From Quillaja saponaria (Eukaryota; Streptophyta; Magnoliopsida; Fabales; Quillajaceae): 64,000 nucleotides of DNA. Positions 50,690-62,700 of this stretch are shown piece after piece (position 1 is the stretch's first letter; each line of letters opens with the position of its first letter). The stretch spans positions 682,001 to 746,000 of the forward strand of contig CM055615.1 in assembly GCA_029379385.1 (NCBI GenBank), in the 5' to 3' direction. A model generated the notes under the pieces. It was not told where the DNA came from, ran no database searches, and saw only the letters and a list, made by a program, of their open reading frames with translations. A program made the position numbers and the translations under genes.

Positions 50690-51328
50690 AATTACCCTAA
50701 TGAAAACCCAAATTTTGCCATTGCCAATTGGCTTTGGCACACCATGTCCTTTGTAATGAAAAATAAAACTCTTTCCGACTTTGCATACCTTCTACATGTA
50801 GTACAAAGCTTCTTCAGCTCCACCACCGTGGGATCAAGTAGTTGATACTTATAGCGGGCCTGTAGAGATGCCACGAGTTTAATTGAAAATTGAATTTGAT
50901 ACAGTAATGTGCAACATAAATACAAGAAAACACTTACCCTTGGTTGCCACCTTTCATACTGCCTAAATCATTAGAAAGGAGGTAAAAGTGATGACCAGAA
51001 ACACTACAAGAGCAAATTCACGAATTACAATTAATCATATCTGCTGGCACATTGGAAGCACAGGGATGAAAAGTATTTAGAGAAAAATGATGATAGCGGA
51101 AGAAACCCTCTCTACCAACAAAAAAGAATTTGAGGGAAAAGTTCAGTCTAAAAAGAATTGCTGTATAGAAAATCAAAGCATAATAAAGAAAATGCGAGAA
51201 TCAGCAAAGTGAAAATAGACCTATCCAGCACTCCATTCTGACGCGATGGAGATATCTTAATCACATCAGGTGGATCAACACTAATGTTTAAACATAGTAC
51301 AAGAGCTACACATCCATTCTTCATTTGC
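50690..51328 (-). pseudogene. RAPTOR gene fragment, three exons, frameshifted
   Basis: RAPTOR is the substrate-recruiting partner of TOR kinase. Pieces on the minus strand: 51328-51221 ([19 protein letters not shown]), 50962-50938 (QYERWQPR) and 50859 to about 50690 ([33 protein letters not shown], then GHGVPKP in a shifted frame). All come from the conserved N-terminal caspase-like region. Lesions: one extra base before the ARMECWI-equivalent in the first exon, an extra codon (LL for L) and two extra T after ERVLF in the third, and no exon for the DPFSMAPQKAL part. Splice sites remain recognisable (GTAAGTG after QPR). The fragment has introns, so it was copied as DNA and not as a processed transcript. 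It is not functional. Confidence 0.85.
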
Positions 51329-51609
51329 CTCATAAAATGTGGGTCAAATCAAAGCAATCTCCTATGTAATTAAAAAATAAAAAAAGGAGTACTTAAGTAT
51401 ATGTCAGAATATGTATAAAAACAAGGATACAATTAAGGAAGTAACAGGAGAAAAAGCCTCCAAGAATACTACAACATTGGAACTATAATGCAGAAACTAA
51501 CATTCTTTTATATGTTAAAAAACAAAAAAAGGAAGTTTTTTACCAGAGACAAGATGAATTAGTCGGCATGTTATACTGTGGATTTTTCTTTTATAAGCAG
51601 TGTTCTACT

Positions 51610-51788
51610 GAGGGCGAGCCTTGGCGCAACGGTAAAGTTGTTCCTTTGGTGACCTGTAGGTCACGGGTTCGAGGCGTGGAAATAGCCTCTTTGCAAAAAT
51701 GTAAGGGAAAGGCTGCGTACATGTGCGCCCACCCTCCCCCTATCCCCGCAATAGCCGGGGAGCATTTTGTGCACCGGGTGAGCCCTTT
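51610..51788 (+). mobile_element. Au-type SINE, plus strand
   Basis: Same family as 50376-50558 in the opposite direction. It runs from GAGGGCGAGCCTTGGCGC through GGTCACGGGTTCGAGGCG to GGTGAGCCCTTT. A perfect 15-bp target duplication AAGCAGTGTTCTACT flanks it (51595-51609 and 51789-51803). Confidence 0.93.
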
Positions 51789-51803
51789 AAGCAGTGTTCT
51801 ACT

Positions 51804-52689
51804 ATGAAACACAACTATTGACAAATTCCTAAAATCCTTTTTATTCAGAGGGTGCATTAATATATTTAAAGTTTACTTCTGGAGAACACATCCTTCACAA
51901 GTTTTGAAGTGTCTGTTAATGAAATAAACAGATATTTTAAAAGAGCTTTCAATTTGAAACTTGTCACTACAACCAGTACATTTGAATTGTGAAGGAAAAT
52001 TTGTTACTGGTAAGAAAGCTATAAAATATAGCCAAGAACAAATGTTATCAATAAAGCAAAACTCCGAACAGAAGCTCCAATCAACACAACTATCATAAAA
52101 AGCGTTGGCATTGAGCTAACTATTTCCCATTTATTGGGGGAAAATGAAATTCAGAGTTCCAAAAATAGTAATACTGATCAAAAGAATGAAGTATACTGAT
52201 ATATGTAAGGAAATATGTATATTTATGCTTGCTTTCTGTTATAGATTGAAAGTTGACACAACCACCTGATAGGTATGGAAATTAACTTTTAAATGAACAA
52301 GCTTCAGACATAAGCACTATTTTCAACATTCCTTAACAAAATTAAAAAGCTTAGGCTTATTCTAAGGCCATTTGATGGTTATGGAATTATGATTGTTTCA
52401 TCCCAATCTAGTAACTTCATGCATCCTTAACGTATAAAAAAGAGTAACTTAATTATCACAGAACAATTTTAAAACTCACTTGTTTGTTCAAATCATTCCA
52501 ATTATTCTTATAGATTTATAAAGATAATTCTTATAGCCAATTTTTTTTTTTTTTCAAAACATAAATATGCTTTAAATAGATGGCATGTGGATGGGGATGA
52601 CAGGCAGTGCAAAACCTGAAATTGGAAACTTTCTTATTTACAATTTTTTTCACATGTACAATCTACCACTGTTAACCATCATCTATTAC
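51804..52689. other. non-coding spacer
   Basis: No gene recognised on either strand. AT-rich, with a T run at about 52541-52554. It ends at the left LTR of the copia element. Confidence 0.45.
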
Positions 52690-52795
52690 TGATGATTTAT
52701 GTTTAAATCAACGTGTTCATTCAAAATTCAAAACCATGTACATCATTGGATATATACTATACAAGGTTTATTACCCAAACACCTTTATTACTCCT
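52690..52795 (-). repeat. 3' LTR of the copia element
   Basis: Pairs with 57770-57875. Shared core includes TTCATTCAAAATTCAAAACC and GGATATATACTATA. The outer ends read TGATGATTTATG on the plus strand. Confidence 0.85.
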
Positions 52796-52799
52796 TACA

Positions 52800-55700
52800 C
52801 ACATAAACAACCCTCTCCCTAAAGATGGTTCATAAATATCTCTTATGCCCATCTTACAAACAATAGGATAGAAAACTACACTACTAAGTTCTTTTGTAAA
52901 GATATTAGCCAATTGGCTTTTAGATCTTATAAATGGTAAACAAATTATACAAGAGTCTAGTTTCTCTTTAATAAAATATCTATCAATTTTAATATGTTTT
53001 GTACAATCATATTGGACTAGGTTGTGTGCTATATTGATTGCAGCGGTATTGTCACAATATAGCAGAAAATGTTTTTTCCAAGATAATCTGAGATCTTCCA
53101 TCAACTTCTTAAGCCATAACAACTCACCAGTCCCATGAGCCATCGCTCTGTATTCTGCTTCAGCACTAGACCTAGCAACCACGGTCTGTTTTTTACTTCT
53201 CCATGGCATTAAGTTCCCACCAATAAATGTGTGATATCCTTAAGTAGACCTTCTATCATCAAGTGATCCAGCCTAATCTGCATCTGTATAGGCTTCTAAC
53301 TTTAGGCTTCTATTGTTTTCAAAGAGAAGTCATTTCCCAGGTGCAGATTTCAGGTATCGTAGTATATGATGAACTGCATCCAAATGGTAGGAACGAGGAT
53401 CATGCATTAACTGGCTAACCACACTAACAACATAGGCTATGTCTAGACGAGTATGAGATAGATAAATTAGCCTTCTAACCAGTCGTTGGTATCTCTCTAT
53501 ATCAACATATTCTCCATCTCCACTTTGTAACTTGTGGTTTGTCTCAATAGGTGTAGTTGCAGGCCTACATCCAAGTATACCTATCTCTTCTAGCAAATCA
53601 ATAACATATTTCCTTTGAGATAGAAAGATACCCTTGTCTGAATGAGTAACTTCAATCCTAAGAAAGTAACCAAGCTTCTCTAAATCCTTGATTTCAAATT
53701 CTTTTGCAAGATGACTTTTTAACTTGGATATCTCTGCAGGGTTATCACCTGTCACAACTATATCATCAACATAGCCAATAAGAATAGTAATCCTCCCATG
53801 ACAGTATTTTACAAACATGGTGTGATCAGCATTGCTTTGTTGGTATCTAAAAGAAAGCATCGCCTTTTGAAATCTATTAAACTAGACTCGTGGTGATTGT
53901 TTGAGACCACACAAGAACTTCTTCAGCTTGCATACCTTCCTTTCAGTCTTTTGACACGAGAAGCCTAGGGGATCTCCATATAGACTTCATCATCAAGATC
54001 TCCATGCAATAAAGCATTCTTTACATCCAATTATTGCAAGTCCCAACCAAGATTCACTGCATAAGAGATAAGAACTCTGATAGAATTTATCTTGGCGACA
54101 TAAGCAAAGGTTTCTTAATAATCCACCCTATAAGTTTGAGTGAATTCTCTTGCAACAAGTCTCGCTTTATATCTCTCAATTGCCCCATCGGCTTTCATCT
54201 TAATGGTAAAGACCTATTTACAGCCAAAAGCTCGTTTTCCATGAGGGAGACTAGCAAGCTCCCAATTATCATTCTTGGATAAAGCTTTCATTTCCTCAAC
54301 CATTACATTCTCCATTTAGGATCAGCAAGAGCTTCTTTCCAACCTTGTGAAATAGACACAGATGATAGAGTGGAGACACATGCTCTATATGATAGAGACA
54401 ATGATGTATATGAGACATGATTAAAGATGGGATGATAAGTATATGTCATAACTTCTTTTCTAATTACAATAGGAAGATTAGTATCATCAATGGCAAGAGG
54501 ATCATGAGGTATAATTGAAGAAGGAATAGCATCAAGAGACCTACAAGGTTGTATTGGTGTGGAAGCTGGGTCTGGAGAGAACTCTTGGCTAGGTAAAGCA
54601 GGCTCGATGGCTGTTTTTCCACGTTGTCTGCATTTGTGGCTATACTTAAGCAAATCTGGCTTTGTTAGCTTCATATGAATCTCAGTATCCCTCTCTTCTT
54701 CCGATATACTCTCATTGTTTATCGTCTCATCCTGTTTTGCTTCATCTTCCTTCTCCTCTATTTTGTCTTCCATTAACAACTCAGGTAACCACTCATTCTT
54801 ACTACTATAAGACACCTCTTCCTCACTATTACTCTCTCCCTGAAAAGGTGTCAAGGAGAAATAAGTATTGGATTCATGAAAAGTGACATTCATGTTAACA
54901 TAAGTCTTCCTCGTAGGAGGATGGTAGCATTTGTATCCCTTCTTAATAGCAAAGTATCTAATAAATATATATTTCAGTGCTTGATGATCAAGCATATTGA
55001 TGTTCTTCCTGTGCTTATGGACAAAGCAAATACAACCAAATACTATAGAAGGGACCACAAAGGAACAATTACCTTGAAGAACATCTAAAGGGGTTTTAAA
55101 ATTAAGAGTCCGAAGAGGCATACGGTTAATAAGATAAGCTGCAAAGAGAGCTGCATCTCCCTAATAAGCCTTAGGGACATTCTTAGTAAACATGAGGGGT
55201 CGTGCTACCTCAAAAAGATGTTGATTTTTGCGTTCTGTTGTACCATTCTGAGCCGAGGTGTCAACACAATTGGTTTAATGCATTATACCATGATCCCAAA
55301 GATAATTTTGAAAATTACCCTTTGTATACTTTGTACCATTATCATTCATTAAAATCTTAACTTTAGCATCAAATTGTGTACAAAAAATCTTATGAAACAT
55401 CTAAAAACAAGTGAACACTTCATTTTTATCACGCAATAAGTACACCCAGGTAGTGGGACTAAAGCAATCAATGAATGTAACAAACCACTTGTAACCAGAT
55501 AAAGATACAACACAACTAGGACCCTAAACATCAAAGTGAATAAGAGCAAAATGAGCAGTACTTTTATTATTCAGTGAAGGATAAAAGGCACGCTTATGTT
55601 TAGCAAATTCACTGGCATCACATAGCAAATATTCATAATACAATACTTAAGTAAGTCTGGAAACATGTTTCCTAGAACCAAAAAAGAGGCATGTCCTAAA

Positions 55701-57185
55701 CAGCGATGCCACTAAATCAACTGCTGTTGAGAAGTAGTAGAAGCATTACTCTGAAAGGATTAACTAGAAGCAACTGTGTTTGCCAAAATACTAGGACAAT
55801 ATTCCAATAAGTATAGCCAATCTTGCTCTTTATCATAGTCAATCGTTATTCCTATTCTCAGTTCCTAAAATTTACAACAAGAAGAATCAAATATAGCTTG
55901 GTAATTTAAGTCTTTAGTGATTGAGCTAATTGATAAGAGATTCATGGAAAATTTAGGAATGTGAAGGATAGAAGACAATGGCAAGGTAAGAGTACACTGA
56001 ACATAACATTTCCCAGAAATAGAGGATAAGAAGCCATTGGCTACCCTCACCTTGTCTTTCCCAGAACAAGAAAAATAAGTGGAAAAATTTCTAGAAGTAC
56101 TACTCATATGGTTGGAGGCTCTAGAATCAATACTCCAAGGCTTTGAATTTATGGTGGAATGAATGCCAAGGGCATGATGAGAATATGTAGCTAAAATGGA
56201 AGGACAACAATCAAGTTTTGCCATCAGACACCTAAGATGTTGCATTTCTTCAGGATCAAGAGCATTTGATTCAATAGAAGGTGATAACTCAGCAATGTCA
56301 GAGAAATAAACTCGTGATCTAGGTGGCCCGACACCTCTGCCTCTGGTAGGACGACTATGTAGCTTTCAATATGTGTCTCTAATATGATGAGTCTTACCAT
56401 AATAATCACATTGCAAGTCATCCTTATCAATATTCCTTGCAATCTCACTCCCTCTAGTATGCACTCATTTAGAATTATTCGGAATAAGAGTTGTTACCAT
56501 TGCAGATCTCTCATGAGTTTTCACATGAAGCATAAATGTCCTCCTACTCTCTTCCTATTATACATAAGCATATGTCTACCTCAAATTTGGAAATGGATCT
56601 CGTCCCAAAACCTGAATCCTAAGTTGATCATACTCAAGATTAAGTCCAGCCAAAAAATCATGCACTTTCTCCTTATCTACCACCATTTTATAAGAAGCTG
56701 CATCCTCAGGATGTACTGGCTGATACTCCTGATAGTAATCCCACTCTTGTCATAAACCACTCAATTCAGTAAAATATCAAGCAATAGTCAGTTCTTCCTG
56801 CTTAGTCTCATGAAGCTTCTTCATAAGCTCAAAAATCTGAATATCATTTCTACTTGAGAGTAAGTTTGGCAACAGCAATCCACATCTTATAAGCAAAATC
56901 AAGTAACAAGTAACCACGAGAGATTTGTGGTCGCATAGAGTTAATTAATCATAACATTACCAAAGAGTTTTTCGAAATCCATGGCTCTAATAATGGATCT
57001 CCATTAGTTAGTTTAGTTTTATTACTTGTGATATAACTATACAACCTATGTGCTTGAATAAATAATAGGTATGAGCGAGACCAAGCTAAGAAATTGTTGC
57101 CATCAAACCTCACCAAGCTAATTTGGAGGGAGGGATTATCATTATAGATTCCAACCCTACTCCCACTCCCACTAATACCATTCAC
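52800..57185 (-). pseudogene. copia gag-pol remnant
   Basis: Several open pieces in copia order, separated by stops and shifts. 57185-56949: gag start (FDGNNFLAWSRSYLLF). Near 56160-55870: protease, reading DSRAS where D-S/T-G is expected, plus the following gag-pre region (LHIPKFSMNLLSIS). 55121-54303: end of integrase and connector (PLRTLNFKTPLDVLQG, YKCYHPPTRKTYV), running into the start of RT (GWKEALADP). 53860-53330: RT with the active motif GYVDDIV and downstream IYLSHTRLDIAYVVSVVSQL. 53209-52757: RNase H (SSAEAEYRAMAHGTGELLWL, then YCDNTAAI). The catalytic Gly-to-Arg change in the protease and the many stops show that it cannot act on its own. Confidence 0.85.
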
Positions 57186-57756
57186 AGGGCTAACAACTTA
57201 CTCTCACATGATTTAAGTAAAGAAATCAGCAAAGAAAACCAGCACTGGATACCAGTAAGGAATTGAAATACAAAGAACTCCAACACTCATCGCCCACACG
57301 ATCAACAAAGTACCCAACCCTCTTACCAATACTTCCAACATACTACCAGAACCCAGAAGCACCTGTAGAGAACAAAACACCCAAACAAATTTTGAGAAAC
57401 AGTATTCACACCTAAGAAAATCGAATTCGTGAGTTCCTTCTCCAAAAAAAACACGTTCTTCCTCTCAAGCAGCCCTCAAAATCCCTTTTACTACTCCACT
57501 CGAAGTCAACGAGGGCCTGAAAGCATGGGAAAGCTATTGAAAACTACCGAAATCGAAGGATTTTGAGTTAGGTCACAGACTGAAAAGAGACAAAATTGAC
57601 CTCTGAAACAGCAGTGGATGGGAATGAAACCTTATGGGTTTTGTTCTTCTTCTCGAGGTGAATCGGCCGATGGTCTTTGATCCCAAAAATATCAATGGCA
57701 GCTCTAGTAGCGGTCAACAGCAATCCTGGCAAAGGTTAGGGTTTTCTCACTTTGTT

Positions 57757-57769
57757 GGCTCTGATACCA
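57757..57769 (-). promoter_or_regulatory. primer binding site of the copia element
   Basis: TGGTATCAGAGCC on the minus strand directly after the 5' LTR, complementary to the 3' end of initiator tRNA-Met, the standard Ty1-copia primer. Confidence 0.92.
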
Positions 57770-57875
57770 TGATGATTTATGTTTGACTCAATGTATTCAT
57801 TCAAAATTCAAAACCATGTACATCCTTGGATATATACTATAAAAGGGTTATTACCCAAACACCCTTATTACTCCA
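57770..57875 (-). repeat. 5' LTR of the copia element
   Basis: Begins TGGAGTAATAAGGG and ends AAATCATCA in element direction, so it has TG..CA ends. Partner of 52690-52795. Confidence 0.85.
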
Positions 57876-58241
57876 ACCATGCATGCGTTAAAGGCTATAC
57901 AATTCGCTAAAAGCTCAAACTCATTGCAGCACCAAGCTTCTCTTAGTTGAAGCCAAAATCTAAAGTCAGCAGAGATGTTAGTTCTTGGGAACTTTATAAC
58001 TGAGTCATATTCATTAAGCTATAAGAAATGCTACCAATCTTTTACATTACTATTTTTAAAGCTAAAAGCTTCTTGAAAACCTCAATGCCTTACCCTCCCT
58101 GTCCTTATATCACAACGGTGTATGAAGTATGATAACCTTACCTTTCACAAGTCCCTCTTATCAATGATCAATAGAAATTGCATATTATGTATTCAAACTT
58201 GTCATAATGTATAATGCCATGCAGACTCTTCGTAACACTAG
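57874..58241 (+). repeat. duplicated segment, copy without SINE
   Basis: Paralogue of 50075-50640, starting at the outer edge of the copia 5' LTR. Around 58160-58175 it reads ATCAATGATCAATA once, the unfilled SINE target. Confidence 0.88.
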
Positions 58242-58774
58242 CACCACTTACATTTTGTGACTAAATGTGTAGATAGTGAATGCAAATAGTAACTAGCCAC
58301 ACTTCAAAGCAGATAGCCGTGGGCTCCTCCTCTGCCCCTCCTTCATCATTGCTATTTTTTTGTAATTTTCTAGCACACCGTTAACATATATCAACAAAAA
58401 CAGGACATAAGAACGTATCAGGAATGGAGAATGATTAAAACCTACCTAGACATTGATAGTGATATAGACGGGAAAGAAGTAAAATAACCAGAAATGTATT
58501 AGTAAGAAAAATATGGTCAGTACATGAGTAAAGAAGACCTGGAGACAGTGAAGCTTTATAGAAATCTAGGAGTACAAGAAACTTTGCAGCACAGTGATAC
58601 ACAGCATTGTGAGACACAGCTTCGTACAATAGGGTTTACATTCACAATAATTAAGAGGTACAACATGCAAGAGGGATGTTTCCAAGAGAGAAACATTACA
58701 CCAAAATATCATCTTAAAATTACATTAGAATGACCAAAATTGAAGATTATAATGGATGACACAAAATGTACTAC
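58242..58774. other. spacer, no gene recognised
   Basis: Short frames on both strands without family features. No repeat relation to other parts of the window was noted. Confidence 0.35.
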
Positions 58775-59486
58775 TTGATGAACTAGAAAGCTCCATTAGG
58801 TCCAAACAATTACAGTTCTCCAGGTCAAGATATAAAAGCATCTCAAAAATATATTTGAACTTCCCCAACAAACTACAGTGGTTTCAGAGCCTGACTATCT
58901 TCAAGTTTTTATGTAATGAACTTGGTAAAGCAGGATAGATATTCGATATATGCATCTTAACATATTTGGGATTCATGTAATCCTTTTCCTCCACTCCATC
59001 GATGTATTTCATCTTACCATCCTCAGTTTCGTACGTATGGATACTCAATGTGCATAAGAAACGTAACAGTTCTTCATTGGTACTTCTGTACTTGTTATGA
59101 GTACAGACCTTTAAAAGTGGGCCTCCTTAAAGAAGAGTCATCCAGTCGTGAATGTTGTTTGCCAACTTAAATGTAGTGATTATGTCATTCTGCGATGAAA
59201 GGGAACCATGTTGTAGTTCATGCCATAACTTATCATAGCATCTAAATCTATCCTACCAGCCCCACAGAGAAGGATGATTAATAACTTTCTTCCACTCTTG
59301 CACATCACCTTTACCATCACTGTTTCCAAGCAAGTTAAACAGATTCTTTAAATCTTCATCATAAGAACTCGGGTGATGGCAAATCAAAATAGTATCAAAT
59401 ATGATAATTTGTAAGCCCCACATATCATGAGCCATACCTGACTCATTAGTTTCCATTTCCATCAAGCTTACCTTATGCCATCACAA
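58775..59486 (-). pseudogene. unidentified gene fragment, tandem copy 1
   Basis: Minus-strand protein-like sequence broken by stops: IIFDTILICHHPSSYDEDLK, NLFNLLGN, EWKKVINHPSLW, YDKLWHELQHG, FKLANNIHDWMT, EEKDYMNPKYVKMHISN, then LENCNCLDLMELS. The tandem partner at 59524-60196 has the same order. I do not recognise the family; the last part has a leucine-rich look. Stops after HPSLWGW and within the later part suggest a pseudogene, unless unseen introns remove them. No start codon could be assigned. Confidence 0.5.
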
Positions 59487-59523
59487 GCCGTCCACAAGTT
59501 TTCCATAATGAAAAACACAAAAA

Positions 59524-60196
59524 ACTTGATTAATTAGAAAGCTCCATTAGGTCCAAACAATTACAGTTCTCAAGGTAAACATATAAAAGCCACTCGTCAA
59601 TATATTTCAACTTCCCCAATAAGTTAGGGTGGTTTCATAGCCCGACTATCTTCAAGTTTTATATTTAAAGAAATCAATAAACTAGGATATGTATTTGATA
59701 TCTGTATCTCAACATATTTGGGATTCATATAATCCTTTTCCTCCACTTCGTCGATGTATTTCAACCTATCATACTCAATTTCATACATATGGATACTCAA
59801 GATGTGTAAGAAATGTAACAATTCTACAAACCTTCGTAAGTGGGCCTACTCGAAGACGAGTCATCCAGTAGTGAATGTTGTTTGCTAACTTAAATGCAGT
59901 GATGATGTCCTTTTGCAATTTAAGGTCAACATGTTGCAATTCATGCCATAAATTATCAAAACATCTAAATATATCCAACCAACTCCATAAAGAAGGATGA
60001 TTAATAATTTTCTTCCACTCTTGTATATCACTGTTTCCAACCAATTTATACAGATCCATTAGATCTTTAGGATGAAAATGATAAGTATTAGAATCCTGGA
60101 AATTCAAAAATAGTATCAAATATGATACATTGTAAGCTCCGCATATCATTGGTCATACCCGACTCATTAATTTCCGTTTTCATAACCTGTCATCAC
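59524..60196 (-). pseudogene. unidentified gene fragment, tandem copy 2
   Basis: Direct duplicate of 58775-59486, about 750 bp further on. It keeps a longer open frame (60149-59781): SNTYHFHPKDLMDLYKLVGN, EWKKIINHPSLWSW, FDNLWHELQHV, FKLANNIHYWMTRL. The 3' part is again broken. A further minus-strand frame at 60671-60435 (KLTPFEWLKNQNSKIKH) may be an upstream exon of the same gene. Function unknown. Confidence 0.5.
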
Positions 60197-61823
60197 TTTT
60201 TTATAGCATGTCCAAGCATAAGTTAAATTCTCAAAAAAAAAGAATAACTTCAAAATCTTTAGAACCTTCATTGTCCAAGTCAACATGAAATGTGATATCA
60301 TAATTATAAGCATTATACAGATATCTATGATACATCTCTAGCCTATGTAACTTCCACACAACTTTGAGAATAGTTTTGATCATCCTCTTTATATTTTATG
60401 TTGGACGAACTCTTGTAGAATCCCAACTCTCATACTAATTAGACCAACAAGAAATCACTTCATAATGGTACACTTTTGTTTCCAATTTATGTTTTATCTT
60501 GGAGTTCTGATTTTTCAACCATTCAAATGGAGTTAACTTAATAGGTTTTAGATTCAGAAAATGCGACTTTTTGTTACTCAAATGACCTATCCTTAATCGT
60601 TGACAAAAGCAGTTTAACATTAACTTGGGTTTTTCACCCTCAGTCTCCCCAACTTCTTCATCCAAGAGCAAATGAATATGATCAAGTTAGTCATATTTAT
60701 CGCACATGGGATGAACATACATCAAAGTTAACATTTTTTTTCTCTGTTTTGGACATCTACACATGCTTTTCTACTATTGCAAGAGACCGAAAAAATTGAG
60801 ATGGGCGGCTTTCTCGGCAGTCTGAGTCACAATTAGGGTTGGAGACTCAAGTGAGCGCAACTAGGAAGTGAACTCCCAATTGCGCTCGCTTAAGCCAAAC
60901 CCTAAAGTCTCAAAGTAGCCATAAAGAAATCTCTATTCCATTTTCTCTCACTCTTTGTTCCAATAAAGGTTGTTGAATTCTAAGATGAAGTTTCCCTTGT
61001 GGACTTTAAAGGATATGCTTGGTGTCCCTTTGCCTAGGCTTTCCACATGATTCCTCAAGCTTATCTCATACTGTCATAAGCCTTTAATAAGTTTTCCATA
61101 AGCTTGCATCCCAGTCCTTATCTATAAAGTGCCATGCAAGCATTAATGTGGTGATCTGTGTGATGGTATGCCAGCCCATATTACCTTCAATGTTGCAGCC
61201 AGTGCCCCATCTCATATTGCGGCTAATATCATTCATCAACACATGACGAGGATCGCATCACAACAGATGACACAATCAATAACAAGCTTCACTTCTTCAT
61301 TATACTCATCACACTTTGTAGCAAAACAATGTAGTTGGGATCAAATAAAAAATATAATTTATTTCAATGGAAATGAATTCTACAATTCACTTATGTTTCC
61401 TTATTTGTAACATACAAAAAATTCATTTTAGTTTTAGTATTGATTTCAAACTACCCTTATTTTTTTAATTCAACATTGAACTAACGAGATTAAAAAAATA
61501 TGTTTTGTGATATTTTGTTATTTATTTAATGGGGGCCTTTTAATAGTCACATATCATACTGGAATTTGTTCTCATCATTTGAGTTAAGCATATGCAACTA
61601 TATTTATTATAAACTATAGTCAACATTAACTATATTTATCTAACAAGAGTAAATAGAAGATACATTCTAAAAGTCGTACGTTAAAGAATTAAATCAAGGA
61701 AAGTGATTTACTCTTATATCCCCTCTCAAACTCAAGGTGGTTAACTCAAAATTAACTTGAGTTTGGAAACCAAATTGATGAAATATCTCTCCTAGATAAA
61801 ATAACCATTCTAGTATGTGTGAG
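60197..61823. other. spacer with possible upstream exon of the unknown gene
   Basis: Contains the minus-strand frame 60671-60435 mentioned in the previous entry and an inverted repeat at 60833-60907. The 61000-61420 part has plus-strand frames without known motifs. The rest is AT-rich. Confidence 0.35.
60833..60907. repeat. imperfect hairpin with GAGCGCAA stem
   Basis: TTAGGGTTGG..AAGTGAGCGCAA (60833-60862) is followed by TTGCGCTCGCTTAAGCCAAA (60878 on), its near complement. Loop of about 15-19 nt. Could be a foldback remnant. Confidence 0.6.
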
Positions 61824-61824
61824 G

Positions 61825-62039
61825 TAATGCATAACAGGTAGGGGGATCGTACCTTTTCATGACAGTGTTCAGGGATGTCTCACTCAAGGCAATCCGAGTA
61901 CGTGCTCAAGGACATATGAAGAGTACATGTAAGTTATGTGTAACAGGTAGGGAGATTGTACCTTCCCATGACTATACCATGTTCAAGGACGTCTCACGCG
62001 GGGCAAACGAGTACTTGCTTGGGACATATGAAAATAATC
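61825..62039. repeat. imperfect tandem repeat, about 109-bp unit
   Basis: Two units share ATAACAGGTAGGG or its variant, GATCGTACCTT/GATTGTACCTT, CATGAC, GTTCA.GGA.GTCTCAC, CGAGTAC and GGACATATGAA. They are diverged but in the same order. Confidence 0.7.
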
Positions 62040-62700
62040 TAAATATATATATATTATGTTGAGATCTATCAACTAGCTGAGATAGAAAGATAAGTTGAGT
62101 AAAAGGAAAAAAAGTAACAAATCAATATCAAAAAGAGAAGTTAATGGCTAGAAGAAGGTTGTGGTAAGGTTATAGTAGGGGTTGCCACCAATGATAAAGG
62201 AGGCAACCCCTTAGGAAAAACATTTGAATAATCTAAGCTCTAACACCAACTTGAATTAAATGATGATTTTCTATTATATGTGAATGACATGATTTAATTA
62301 CATAGAGAAAACCTGTATATATAGGCTACTTAATAGTTTAGTACATAACGAACCTAACCTAGAATAAAGAAAATACAATAGAGTAATCTCTCCTAGAATC
62401 AAACTAATAATAAAGAAGTAAATCAAGGAAAGCGATTTGCTATAACAATTTTTAAATTGAGATAGTATTTCTCATCGAATTCTGAGATGATTAAAAAATA
62501 AAAAAAAATTGAATCTAGCACTTGTTCATTCAACATTATAATGTTGCACATGGCCTAACAATTAAATTCATAAATACACCATACTTGGGATGGGTCCATT
62601 CCCTTAAGCAAGCAAATATGTCCTTTAAACCTAGCAATATTATATATAAATATATATAATTTTTTAAATAAGTGTGCTAAAAGCAAAGAATTAAACAAAA
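62040..62700 (-). repeat. inverted copy of part of block B
   Basis: The complement of this segment matches 32075-32670 throughout, including the GACCCATCCCAAGTATGGTG block, the junction with the copia LTR remnant, the PBS-like TTGGTGTTAGAGC and the GTTGATAGATCTCAAC end. It therefore derives from a unit that already had the copia remnant, like copy B and unlike copy A. Confidence 0.8.

Larger units (their letters stand above)
52690..57875 (-). mobile_element. degenerate Ty1-copia retrotransposon with 106-bp LTRs
   Basis: About 5.2 kb on the minus strand. The 5' LTR is 57770-57875, followed by a perfect primer binding site; the 3' LTR is 52690-52795, with a polypurine stretch AGGGAGAGGG just upstream in element direction (52811-52820). 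Gene order is gag, protease, integrase, RT, RNase H, as in copia. LTR copies differ at about 9 of 106 positions, so the insertion is old. No matching target duplication was found: the left flank ends ATTAC, and the right flank is the start of a segment duplicated from 50075. Short LTRs suit the Ale/Retrofit lineage, an inference only. Confidence 0.85.
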
